Origin: an uncultured Ruminococcus sp.
GTDB taxonomy: Bacteria > Bacillota > Clostridia > Oscillospirales > Ruminococcaceae
Reading direction: 5' to 3'
Length of the DNA: 15,540 nt
NCBI GenBank assembly: GCA_937910385.1
Contig: CALEPT010000164.1
Coordinates: 1-15,540, forward strand
Position numbers and translations under genes: made by a program. The stretch's first letter is position 1, and the number at the start of each line of letters is the position of its first letter. Shown here one piece after another: positions 1 through 7,567 of the stretch. Under the pieces are notes generated by a model. That model saw nothing but the letters and a program-made list of their open reading frames with translations, made no database searches and was not told the origin of the DNA.

Positions 1-1682
1 GTATAAAGACCATCTTGTGAGATACTATACACATTTGCAGGAACATTATTCTGCATGAAAGCAACAGTCCGCGATTCGCCGAAAATCCTGTTCAGTCTAA
101 GGTATCCATCTACATAATCTGCAGCACCACTGGTACTAAAATCGTCTGAACCAGAGTATATTTCACCGGTAAAGCCCTCACCATTTCCAATTAAATCAAT
201 ATGATATGCAGACTTTGAGAAATTTTCAGGAAGCGGGATATGTACCTTAAAATAAGCCGGATTATAGCTGTTGATAGTAACATATTCATCAGAGCTGTTC
301 TTGACAGCAATCGTATACCATTCAGGATTTTTATACATCATGCTATTGAATTTCTCTGCGATTTCAGACTTAAGTCCTGCATGGTAGTCATCAGAAATTG
401 CATTCTTAGTTATTTCAAGATGATAATCGTCCGAATACGTCTTCCTATCAGACACAATAAATATTCCTGTTTCATCATCTTTCAAAATCTTATAATCACT
501 GACAGGACTTAAACTAAGAGAAAAAGTTGCACATAAAGTATCAACGTTTGTGATATCGCAATAGACGGCTTTTCCCAAAATCGCTTCTTCTAATGAACTG
601 TATTCAACGGTGATACAGCCGTCTTCATTGATAGGCAGTTCTTCAAAGTCGGCACTTTCCCAGTAGTCCCAATTTCGAGCACTATCTGATCCTGTATATT
701 TTCTGTTGGAATTGTTAACTACCTTAAAATTAGCATAATCATAAAGGGTATTTAAATCAAGATCTAAGTGATATGTAACCGTGAATATGCCGTTATAGTA
801 ATCAATATTTGCTTCACTCACTAAATCCCTGTATTCTGATTCAGGGAGAATACTAAGAGCCATGTTGTGCCTGAAAGCATTAAATGTATTCGTCCCATAT
901 GAGATGGGGGTGGTGGTGTTGTATCTAAATACTGTAGTATTTCTAACCACATAACTCCATTCATTTGCTACTTCATCACCATTTGCAGACAAGTCGATCG
1001 GATCAATGAAATCAGTATCAATATTGAAAACCATTAGATCATTGTATTTAGTACCGGCAGATTCGCCGTCAATGGGAGCGTTAAACCAGCCTTGAACAGC
1101 GAAGAACTGAGTGTAATCTTCAATTTTGAAAGTGACATAAGCTATATCAAGTGCTTGATTATATTCAGCACTGATATCGCCGAACTTATTGTCACTATTG
1201 TTGGTAAAGTTATACCACGCATTTGCTTCTTCATTTATAGAATCAGCACTTTCTGTAACATATGTCTCAAAGTTTGTGAGCTGATCGTTATCAGAATTAA
1301 AAACTGCTGCCGGAAGCTGAGAAAATTCAGTATTATTATAGCTTTGTTTTGCGGGAATAAAAGCGTCATATAAGCTCCAGTGTTCAACAGCAATCGTAAT
1401 TGACTGCGCCATATCATCATCTATTGTAAGAATGGCAGGTGCAGAAAAGTGTTCTGTTGCATTGTCCAAAACCGTGTCATCAGCACACGATCTCTGACGG
1501 AACAATGTTGTTACATAGGTCCCCGGACTAAGACTGCCTTCCGTTTCATTATTCTCCGCAAAAACAACAGAGGAGCTGACGAAAGCATCAGCTCCTCCGC
1601 CAGTCACAGAAGAAACCGCAAAAGCACCAGCAAGCGCAGCGGAAGTCATCGCCCTGAATGCCTTTTTTATCTTTTCATTCAT
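1..1682 (-). CDS. Secreted or surface protein with signal peptide, C-terminus beyond window edge
   Basis: An uninterrupted frame of 560 codons runs from ATG at 1682 to the left edge, so the gene is partial at its 3' end. The start is chosen because AAAGGAA (1691-1697) lies at a good distance and a signal peptide follows directly: basic n-region MNEKIKKAFR, then an Ala/Ser/Val-rich hydrophobic stretch to about residue 42 (probable cleavage after VFA). The mature part is acidic, rich in Asn, Asp, Tyr, Ser and Thr, and has no obvious membrane helix, as in exported adhesive or binding proteins of Firmicutes. Residues about 51-190 begin LSPGTYVTTL and later contain VTFKIEDY, faintly recalling NEAT (haem-binding) beta-sandwich modules, but I cannot confirm a domain. 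No catalytic motif is visible, and the cell-wall or cohesin/dockerin-type C-terminus, if any, lies outside. It has its own promoter and a long structured leader, and is separated from the regulator gene upstream by that gene's terminator. Confidence 0.85.
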   Translation of the reverse strand, partial: MNEKIKKAFRAMTSAALAGAFAVSSVTGGGADAFVSSSVVFAENNETEGSLSPGTYVTTLFRQRSCADDTVLDNATEHFSAPAILTIDDDMAQSITIAVEHWSLYDAFIPAKQSYNNTEFSQLPAAVFNSDNDQLTNFETYVTESADSINEEANAWYNFTNNSDNKFGDISAEYNQALDIAYVTFKIEDYTQFFAVQGWFNAPIDGESAGTKYNDLMVFNIDTDFIDPIDLSANGDEVANEWSYVVRNTTVFRYNTTTPISYGTNTFNAFRHNMALSILPESEYRDLVSEANIDYYNGIFTVTYHLDLDLNTLYDYANFKVVNNSNRKYTGSDSARNWDYWESADFEELPINEDGCITVEYSSLEEAILGKAVYCDITNVDTLCATFSLSLSPVSDYKILKDDETGIFIVSDRKTYSDDYHLEITKNAISDDYHAGLKSEIAEKFNSMMYKNPEWYTIAVKNSSDEYVTINSYNPAYFKVHIPLPENFSKSAYHIDLIGNGEGFTGEIYSGSDDFSTSGAADYVDGYLRLNRIFGESRTVAFMQNNVPANVYSISQDGLY

Positions 1683-1986
1683 GAAAAAAATTCCTTTCTG
1701 TGCTGTTTGCAGCGGCTTGCGCACATCCGCCGAAACGCACGTTTCTTTTTTTGAGCGACTTTGCTGCTGATCAGGCAGATGAAGTCATTTTCGGGTTGCA
1801 ATAGCTATTGTTTGCGTTGCCCGACGCCGTTCTGCGAGAGAACTTGCGGCAAGCGTTCCGTTTGGCATCGAACACCTATTCCAATGCCGATATTTGTATT
1901 AAATGCCCGACAGCGTGTCCCGCCTTCGGACGTTTAACCGATTGGATACGGTCTGAGAGTTTGTTGTTTGCTACTGCTAACTCTCA
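1683..1986 (-). promoter_or_regulatory. Long structured 5' leader of the secreted-protein gene, candidate cis-regulatory RNA
   Basis: This stretch holds no credible gene. From the predicted start site near 1986 to the ATG at 1682 the transcript folds into consecutive hairpins. They are TGAGAGTT/AACTCTCA (1979-1986 with 1954-1961), GACCG/CGGTT (1936-1953), GTCC/GGAC (1917-1931), GGCAT/ATGCC (1864-1888), GCC-GTTCT/AGAAC-GGC (1826-1850), TCGGG/CCCGA enclosing palindrome CAATAGCTATTG (1791-1824), GACTT-CTGC/GCAG-AAGTC (1757-1786), and a 14-bp stem with two bulges (1700-1740) that ends just before the ribosome binding site. A second GGCAT (1903-1907) could compete for the same ATGCC, allowing alternative folds. 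I do not recognise a known riboswitch class or tmRNA/6S signature. A role in regulating translation is inference. Confidence 0.5.
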
Positions 1987-1992
1987 ACAATT

Positions 1993-2021
1993 AGTATAGC
2001 ACATTTCCTTGAAAATTGCAA
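1993..2021 (-). promoter_or_regulatory. Sigma-A promoter of the secreted-protein gene
   Basis: On the minus strand, TTGCAA (2016-2021) and TATACT (1993-1998) are separated by exactly 17 bases, a good match to the housekeeping promoter. Transcription would start near 1986, about 300 nt before the start codon. It is the only strong promoter I see between the terminator at 2207-2240 and the gene. Confidence 0.7.
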
Positions 2022-2026
2022 TACCC

Positions 2027-2153
2027 CTATCGTCGCAAAAGTGCTTCTTGGGTTGTCTATTATGACCATATCCGGTTTTAAGCACGTTGTCCGCATTATC
2101 TAAAATGCTATAAAAGTATCGTTTTCGTCGATGCAAATTTGCGACGATACTTT
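2027..2153. repeat. Inverted repeats in the intergenic region upstream of the promoter
   Basis: The 12-base sequence TATCGTCGCAAA (2027-2038) recurs inverted as TTTGCGACGATA (2138-2149), bounding about 120 bases. The right copy also lies inside a 10-bp perfect stem, AAAGTATCGT (2113-2122) with ACGATACTTT (2144-2153), and a shifted pairing TCGTCG/CGACGA is possible too. The enclosed segment has no gene. The sequence between 2154 and 2206 shows nothing recognisable. The repeats could be a recombinase target, a small decayed element or a regulator site; the sequence alone does not decide. Confidence 0.55.
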
Positions 2154-2206
2154 GGATTTTGTAGGAACAAACATATATTAACATGAATTCTGTATTTCGT
2201 TTTGTG

Positions 2207-2240
2207 CAAAGCAAACAAGACCGGCTGAACACCGGTCTTG
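2207..2240 (-). terminator. Rho-independent terminator of the winged-helix regulator gene
   Basis: A perfect 9-bp stem, CAAGACCGG (2216-2224) with CCGGTCTTG (2232-2240), has a 7-base loop. On the minus strand it is followed by TTTGCTTTG. It lies about 20 bases after the stop codon at 2259. Confidence 0.8.
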
Positions 2241-2258
2241 TAATCCTGAATATGGCAA

Positions 2259-3134
2259 TTAGTGAAGGTAAACCGTGAGCATAGCACGCATATTTCGCGC
2301 ATTTCCGTTCTCATCAGTCATGCCTCCGCTCGAACAAGTCGCACTGATCTCGATACTGCCCATTAAAACTCTGCTTGCTATATCTTCGCCAAGGCATACA
2401 AACCGAAAATCATCTATCGGGATTTTCAGCGTATCGTTTTCGATCTGAACCGGAATATATTTGTTCCCGTTCCAGTACATAAAGTTGAACGGCTTTCCCG
2501 TTATAGGTCTTGCGGTATGAACCATCGGATTGTTTGTAGTTCTGTTCATTGTCATCATCATCGGGAACAGAATTACATACCCTTTGCCTTTATGCACCCT
2601 CACTTCACAGCTTCGCTTAAATGCATCATTCGCCATAGAGACATTCGTGTGCGGTGTCATCGGATCATCTTCCAGCTTATGCAGCATACACGGCAAAACA
2701 AAGAAGCCTTCGTCGATCTTTCGTGCAAGCTGCGCTCCGTTGAACGCTTCTGATTTGTTAAAATAACTCTTCGTCTTATAATGCTGATCTATTTTTTCAA
2801 TCGCATCAAACAGAGAGTACGGGCAATGAAGCGCCCATGTGAATGCAATGCCGTTTATATCTGCACTGTTCACATTTTCATATGATAAATGTGATTTTGC
2901 GATCTCAATTCTTGTTGTAATATCCTTAGCAGCACTTTCGCCCTCGTCTGTAAGAATCAGCCTTCGTGGATCATCTCTGTTGATCAGCCCCATTTCGCTA
3001 AGTGACTCTCCGATCCTGCTGACTTCATATTTCTTCATACCGTTTTCTCTTGCATACTCAGCATATTTTAGTGTCATACTATCCGACGAATAAAAAGCAA
3101 GCAGAAGTTTGGCTTGCTGTTCTGTTAGCTGCAT
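2259..3134 (-). CDS. Winged-helix DNA-binding regulator with an unrecognised C-terminal domain
   Basis: This protein has 291 residues. Residues 1-70 look like a winged helix of the MarR/DtxR kind: LTEQQAKLLLAFYSS, a recognition-helix region around KKYEVSRIGESLSEMGLI (residues 34-51), and a wing/end segment RRLILTDEGESAAK (57-70). The remaining 220 residues are soluble, contain Cys residues near 145, 175 and 270, and match no family I can name; they may sense a ligand or metal. AGAGGG precedes the ATG at a usual distance. The gene is monocistronic, with its own consensus promoter and terminator. A perfect palindrome just after its -10 box suggests autoregulation. A related palindrome lies upstream of the ABC ATPase gene at 7567-8268. 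The DNA-binding role is likely; the signal sensed is unknown. Confidence 0.7.
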   Translation of the reverse strand: MQLTEQQAKLLLAFYSSDSMTLKYAEYARENGMKKYEVSRIGESLSEMGLINRDDPRRLILTDEGESAAKDITTRIEIAKSHLSYENVNSADINGIAFTWALHCPYSLFDAIEKIDQHYKTKSYFNKSEAFNGAQLARKIDEGFFVLPCMLHKLEDDPMTPHTNVSMANDAFKRSCEVRVHKGKGYVILFPMMMTMNRTTNNPMVHTARPITGKPFNFMYWNGNKYIPVQIENDTLKIPIDDFRFVCLGEDIASRVLMGSIEISATCSSGGMTDENGNARNMRAMLTVYLH

Positions 3135-3153
3135 TTAGTACACCCTCTCAGTA

Positions 3154-3198
3154 TTAGCATTTGCTAACAATTATATCACCACTTCTGAAAAAAGTCAA
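3154..3198 (-). promoter_or_regulatory. Promoter and palindromic operator of the winged-helix regulator gene
   Basis: On the minus strand, TTGACT (3193-3198) and TATAAT (3170-3175) are spaced by 17 bases, a near-consensus sigma-A promoter. The perfect palindrome TTAGCA-AA-TGCTAA (3154-3167) begins two bases downstream of the -10 box and covers the expected start site, a typical position for repression by blocking polymerase. Confidence 0.75.
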
Positions 3199-3436
3199 TA
3201 CCAAAATAAAAAACAGCATAGTCATTAACCATGCCAATTATTACTAAACTTATTAGATCAGCTATTATATCCTCAAAGAATTCGTCTTTATAAACAGTGA
3301 TATCTTTTATGAATCCAATATATCCAAAATTATCTTCATAGCCATTGAGATCGTAAGGAAAGCAATAGTACACCTTTAGCAGAGCACAGGGCTCAAAATC
3401 ATCGATCTCAATACCGCTGATAGGACTCGCCGTCAC
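3176..3436 (-). pseudogene. Tail fragment of an unrecognised gene, fused to the ABC exporter remnant
   Basis: The open frame of 86 codons starts inside the truncated exporter gene in a different frame. Only the part after about residue 7 (from IEIDDFEP on, roughly 3415 down to 3176) looks protein-like: acidic and aromatic, with runs such as VYYCFPYDLNGYEDNFGYIG and a hydrophobic segment DLISLVIIGMV. It is more AT-rich than the exporter sequence. I read it as the C-terminal remnant of another gene brought next to the exporter by a deletion. No family is recognised. The last bases overlap the promoter of the winged-helix gene. It could instead be a chance open frame. Confidence 0.35.
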
Positions 3437-4076
3437 GTCCGAAGACCTTGACTACCTCCATGCCGTTGATGTACTCGATAATGGTTGCGTTCATTTTTGC
3501 AGATGCCGCATAATAGTCGTTCATTCGCTCCATGCCAGCCTTGAACATCATGCCCATTGCAAACGTTCCGATAGGCAGCGAACAGAGCGAAAGAAGCGCC
3601 AGTTTCCAGTCTGCAAAGAACATACAGATAATAGCTATCGCCGCCATTGCAAGGTTTGAGATACCCTCGGGAATTGCGTGTGCAAGGAGCATTTCCACCT
3701 GTTCGATATCATCGGTGAACAGCTTTTTTATCCTGCCGTTCCCCATATCCTGTATCGTTCCGAGAGGTTGACGCTCCAGCTTTTTCTGAAGGGATATGCG
3801 GATATTTTTCAGCGTATTGTATGCGGATATGTGGGAGAATTTAAGTCCCAGAACACATAAGATAGCATATGCTAACAAGCATATAAAAATAAAAGCGATA
3901 TGCCAAGTATAATAGCCTGCGGAGAGCTTTTCGCCCTCCAGAAGCGGCTTTATTATGCGGTACACCAGAAAAAACGGCACCGCTGACGCTATCAGTGCAA
4001 CAAACATGACCGCCAGCGCTCCGTAGGTGTATTTTATGTATTTGCCCATGTAGGGCTTGACTTTCTTAAACATCAT
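3408..4076 (-). pseudogene. Truncated ABC exporter, membrane domain only
   Basis: The 222 residues match the N-terminal membrane domain of a type I (half-transporter) ABC exporter, normally about 570-600 residues with an ATPase domain at the C-terminus. Hydrophobic helices are visible around residues 17-38, 58-80, 137-152 and 157-178. The coupling-helix region TIQDMGNGRIKKLFTDDIEQVE (about 107-128) and the segment YINGMEVVKVFG (about 203-214) are typical of the family. The frame stops at SYQRY, just where the next membrane helices should begin. All nucleotide-binding motifs are absent here and downstream. The start ATG is preceded by AAGGAG and overlaps the end of the TetR gene, so the two were translationally coupled. 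The product is probably non-functional. An intact partner exporter may have been lost with the deletion. Confidence 0.75.
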
Positions 4077-4695
4077 CTTCTCCTTTCAGCAGAATGACAT
4101 CTCTCCAGTTGAAAAATCTGCACATGACTCTGCAATGCTCCTCTATTTTTTTCCATGACATCTTATGGATAAAGGGCTCGCACACACAGGTCCAGTATGA
4201 TGAGATAAGCACATGGAACTCTTTTCTTTTTACAACAGCTTTGGCAAGCCCACGTTTTTTGGCCTCTTCGTAGAATTTTTCATAGGCATAACTCAGCTTC
4301 GTTACGAACTCGTGATTGAAGTTCTCATATCTCGTTCCGGCGGCTTTATCAATAAGCAGGACAAATGTGATCCTGTTGTCGTAAAGCAGCCTGAACATAG
4401 GGATAAACGACTCATAGGTCATAGTCCATGATGCAATGATCTCATCATTGCTCAGTGCAGAAAAGTCGATATCCGATCTGTTTTCTACAAAGTCAGTCAG
4501 TTCAGAAACTATGCCATCGACAACAGCACAGAAAAGTTCCTCCTTGCCCTTATATCGCTTATACAGCGCACCTGTGGTAATGCCTGCGTTCTCGCAGATC
4601 GTTTTAAGTTCAGCCTTTATGAAGCCGTTTTTATTGAACTCAGCCTCCGCACTCGCAAGCAGTCTCGGATCAATGCTTTTATCAGGTGTAGACAT
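4066..4695 (-). CDS. TetR/AcrR-family transcriptional regulator
   Basis: This 209-residue protein has the usual TetR layout: an N-terminal helix-turn-helix at about residues 27-48 (KAELKTICENAGITTGALYK), followed by KGKEELFCAVVD and an all-helical ligand-binding domain. The start ATG follows AAAGGAG at a good distance. The gene ends by overlapping the start of the truncated ABC exporter by 11 bases, so it almost certainly regulated that exporter and itself. The promoter upstream carries operator-like ATTATC/GATAAT repeats. The helical C-terminal half contains ITFVLLIDKAAGTRYENF, resembling RDAMLILLEKSSGSRYEG in the other TetR protein of this window (8341-8949), so the two are likely distant paralogs. 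The ligand is unknown. With its exporter broken, the regulator may be left without a target or may control distant genes. Confidence 0.9.
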   Translation of the reverse strand: MSTPDKSIDPRLLASAEAEFNKNGFIKAELKTICENAGITTGALYKRYKGKEELFCAVVDGIVSELTDFVENRSDIDFSALSNDEIIASWTMTYESFIPMFRLLYDNRITFVLLIDKAAGTRYENFNHEFVTKLSYAYEKFYEEAKKRGLAKAVVKRKEFHVLISSYWTCVCEPFIHKMSWKKIEEHCRVMCRFFNWRDVILLKGEDDV

Positions 4696-4718
4696 CAGCT
4701 CACTCCTTTGATATTTGT

Positions 4719-4768
4719 ATTATCGATAATTCAATTATCATTCTATCACATCTGTCACTGTTTGTCAA
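4719..4768 (-). promoter_or_regulatory. Promoter and repeated operator half-sites of the TetR gene at 4066-4695
   Basis: TTGACA (4763-4768) and TAGAAT (4740-4745) on the minus strand are 17 bases apart. Just downstream of the -10 box are two overlapping perfect palindromes: GATAAT-TCA-ATTATC (4725-4739) and ATTATCGATAAT (4719-4730). Together they form three half-sites over the start region, a likely site for TetR autorepression. Confidence 0.7.
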
Positions 4769-4811
4769 GAGAAATATTATCATTTTGGAAATGCGTTCAC
4801 AGCTTTTATGC

Positions 4812-4849
4812 ATCAAAAAGAGCTTATACATAGCTGTATAAGCTCTTTT
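4812..4849 (-). terminator. Strong hairpin terminator after the ABC permease gene
   Basis: A perfect 15-bp stem, AAAAGAGCTTATACA (4816-4830) with TGTATAAGCTCTTTT (4835-4849), has a 4-base loop. On the minus strand it continues into a T run and lies just after the stop codon at 4856. Its A/T flanks would also allow termination on the plus strand. Confidence 0.85.
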
Positions 4850-4855
4850 CCATAT

Positions 4856-7567
4856 TTATTCTCTGTTTTTTAGTATCTCCGCAGGGGATATTTTCCTGAT
4901 TTTTCTTATAAGCAGGCTGTTGATGACTGCGTAAACAAGAATGATAGCAAAGTATATTATTACATACAGATACCACGGAAAAGAAAGTTTCATAGCACAG
5001 GCAACATTCGGGATAAAGCTCGGGAATATCAGATCCATAGCTTTTTTCGCAAGAGGCACGGCAATCGCTGCTCCTACTGCAACTACAAAAAGATTTCCGT
5101 TCAAATACAGCGACCGTATCTCCTTCGGACGATAGCCGAATATTTTGATAAGAGATATGCCCATTGCTGACCTGTCTATCATGATCCCCAGCATAAGATA
5201 CATCACTACGCAGAATACCACTGTTCCTGCGGCGATCAATGTTACCACAAGTGAGAACATCAGCTTTACAAATACGCTTGCACTTCTCTCTACGTCTTCC
5301 TTTGTTGTGACCGAGTACAGTCTGCCCTCGTCAATATCCAGCCTCTTATCTGAGTAAACTGTATTGAAGTAGTCCTCGTCCTTCCCGAAAAGCTCACGCA
5401 TACTTCCAATGTCCATGAATATCGTAAAGCCAACGGAATATTCGCTGATACCGGTCACAGTAAAGCTGTGATCTGCGTCTGCTGCGGAGTTGCTGAACAC
5501 AACTCTGTCGCCCACTTTGTATCCGTAACGCTCCACCAGTGACGAGTTGATAACAGCCTTTGTCTTGCCTTTTTCGGGTCTGGCATCGAAATATTTGCTT
5601 TTACCGTCAATGCCGATAACAGTCACATCGAGGGTATAACCCATACAGTCTGTACTGAGAGTTTCGATATATGCAGCCTCTCCGCCGTCCGGGACTGTTT
5701 TCTCGGGATATTTGTACAGATACTGGTATTCATACTTTGTGTCGCTGACGGTATAGTCCCTGACATTGCTGCACATCACATAGCAGTCAAGTCCCAGCAT
5801 GACGACCATTATCGCAACAAGCATCCCGCAGATCATCGTCACCGCAGAACGTGATTCTCTGACTAACTGACGTATAGCAAACAGTCTTGGGAAGCTCTTT
5901 GTTTTAAGTGTGAACTGCTTATAACTGCCTGCTGACTGCTCGTTCTTCATAAGAGAAAGAGCTGTCCTTGAGAGCTTTTTGTTGATCACAAAAGCGTTTA
6001 CAGCAGCACATATCACAGGCGGGAGGATCACCGCATAAGCGATAAGATAAGGCGGATATACCGTTTTGAATTCGGGGATAGAGAAATAGCTGTACGAATC
6101 CTGAGCCTGTGTGCTGACTCCCAGCGGTGAAAATCCAAGAGCTGCTCCAATCACGCCTGCTATAAAAGCGATAAGGGTAGGCATTGTGATATAGTGAAGC
6201 ATAAGGTTTTTCTTCTTTACGCCCAGTGCATACAAAGCTCCGATAACGCTCTGTTCCTGCTCTATCTGATGAACTACGAATACTGATATAACATAGGCAA
6301 ACAGTGCAAGAACGATAACGCCTGCGATAAGACCTGCATTCTTATCCATTACCATATCTCCTGCCGCACCTCCTATGCGGATATTATCCTCCGCAGTAAC
6401 AAATGAAGTCAGGTTTTCGATATCTACATCAAATATTTCGTCAAGAAGCCGGTCTGTTTTGTCTTTGAGTTCCTTAACGCCGTCAGAAAGCTCCTCAGAG
6501 CCCTCAGCTGCCGAATCCGCTCCCTCTGTATATTCGGATATCCCGTTTCTGAATTCGGACAGCTCATCAAGACTCTTCATCAGAGCCGAAAGCTGTTCTG
6601 AGTGTGTGGCGGCTGTCAGCTTTTCAAGAGTGTCGTGATAGTTCTCCTTGGTCAGAACGATATCCTGTCCCGCTGCTGCAAGCGATGTATTTGCCTGTGC
6701 AAGATACCCCTCAAACAGCTTATCTGCCGCATCACGCAGTTCCGAACTATGGCTGCTGAGATTATCAAGACCTTCAGAAAGCTCCATTGCTCCATCATTG
6801 AGCTTGCTTACTCCGTTTTCTATCTCATTGCGTTCATCAAGTATTTCTTCGATCGTTTCACGGAAAAACTTATCCTCGACCGATTCGGGAGTTATCTTTA
6901 TGTCCCTTATCTTTTCTTTTAGTTCATCATTAGAGATATTCCCCAGACGGTAGGCATAGGTGTATTCCTCCGCATTGAGTCCGCCTGCGGATCTCAGTTC
7001 ATCATATTGCTCAGCGGTTGTGAACAACAGTCCGAAAGAACTCCTTTCAACGGCAGTATCACTGAAATTGGCAATACACATATCGTAATCCGGGACAGAG
7101 CCTATCCCGGTGATAGTAAAGCCGGTTCCGCCTGCTATGACCGTATCACCGATATGGATATTATGTGCGGAGGCATATCCCTTTTCAATGACAGCTTCGC
7201 CGTTTTTTGCAGCAAGCTCTCCTTCGTCGAGCTGTATGAGGTCGATCATTTCCCTGTTCCTGAACATACGGAGAGTTTCATTATCTTTTGTTTTAAGGTC
7301 AAGAGAGAACATCGGCTCTATCTGCGTCCCGTCGTCGGTCAGCTCGGATATATTCTCATCAGAAAGCGGCACAAATACCGTAAACTGACCGTCCTCCACC
7401 ATATTCACCGACTTGTGGTTTTCAGTTCCCTGTATTATCATTTCCGCAGAACCGACTATCGAAACTACAAGATATATCCCCATCACTATAAGGAGAAGCA
7501 GTGCGGCATATCTTCCGAAATTCGTTCTGAGATCACGCAGAAGGCGTTTGCTGAGTATCTTATTCAT
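4856..7567 (-). CDS. FtsX/MacB-type ABC transporter permease with two permease domains and large ectodomains
   Basis: A 903-residue membrane protein. Predicted helices lie at about residues 20-40, 411-432, 458-480, 507-528, 573-596, 769-796, 823-843 and 864-888. Two FtsX-type permease units are visible: the first with the cytoplasmic segment EQSVIGALYALGVKKKNL (about 438-455), the second with GISLIKIFGYRPKEIRSLY (about 803-821) and the typical ending ISPAEILK. Between helices 1 and 2 lies a large outer domain: a MacB-like beta-rich part (about 45-210) followed by helical, probably coiled-coil stretches (about 235-285 and 320-375) with repeated SEG/SDG turns. The start codon overlaps the stop of the ATPase gene (TAATG), and GGAGG precedes it. 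With the ATPase it forms an exporter or mechanotransmission complex in the cytoplasmic membrane. Such complexes often act in peptide-antibiotic resistance or lipoprotein/lipid handling; the substrate here is unknown. Confidence 0.92.
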   Translation of the reverse strand: MNKILSKRLLRDLRTNFGRYAALLLLIVMGIYLVVSIVGSAEMIIQGTENHKSVNMVEDGQFTVFVPLSDENISELTDDGTQIEPMFSLDLKTKDNETLRMFRNREMIDLIQLDEGELAAKNGEAVIEKGYASAHNIHIGDTVIAGGTGFTITGIGSVPDYDMCIANFSDTAVERSSFGLLFTTAEQYDELRSAGGLNAEEYTYAYRLGNISNDELKEKIRDIKITPESVEDKFFRETIEEILDERNEIENGVSKLNDGAMELSEGLDNLSSHSSELRDAADKLFEGYLAQANTSLAAAGQDIVLTKENYHDTLEKLTAATHSEQLSALMKSLDELSEFRNGISEYTEGADSAAEGSEELSDGVKELKDKTDRLLDEIFDVDIENLTSFVTAEDNIRIGGAAGDMVMDKNAGLIAGVIVLALFAYVISVFVVHQIEQEQSVIGALYALGVKKKNLMLHYITMPTLIAFIAGVIGAALGFSPLGVSTQAQDSYSYFSIPEFKTVYPPYLIAYAVILPPVICAAVNAFVINKKLSRTALSLMKNEQSAGSYKQFTLKTKSFPRLFAIRQLVRESRSAVTMICGMLVAIMVVMLGLDCYVMCSNVRDYTVSDTKYEYQYLYKYPEKTVPDGGEAAYIETLSTDCMGYTLDVTVIGIDGKSKYFDARPEKGKTKAVINSSLVERYGYKVGDRVVFSNSAADADHSFTVTGISEYSVGFTIFMDIGSMRELFGKDEDYFNTVYSDKRLDIDEGRLYSVTTKEDVERSASVFVKLMFSLVVTLIAAGTVVFCVVMYLMLGIMIDRSAMGISLIKIFGYRPKEIRSLYLNGNLFVVAVGAAIAVPLAKKAMDLIFPSFIPNVACAMKLSFPWYLYVIIYFAIILVYAVINSLLIRKIRKISPAEILKNRE

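Noticed and set aside
1940..1986. A tmRNA-tag-like GCAAACAACAAA in the leader
   Set aside because: No tRNA-like ends, no TTC-loop sequence and no ALAA tag ending are present; the match is a short A-rich string.
1808..1999. Short plus-strand open frame in the leader region
   Set aside because: It has no ribosome binding site or protein-like composition and runs through the hairpins of the minus-strand leader.
3863..3874. Palindrome TAGCATATGCTA resembling the operator at 3154-3167
   Set aside because: It lies inside the coding part of the ABC exporter remnant, far from a promoter, and matches only the core; chance is likely.
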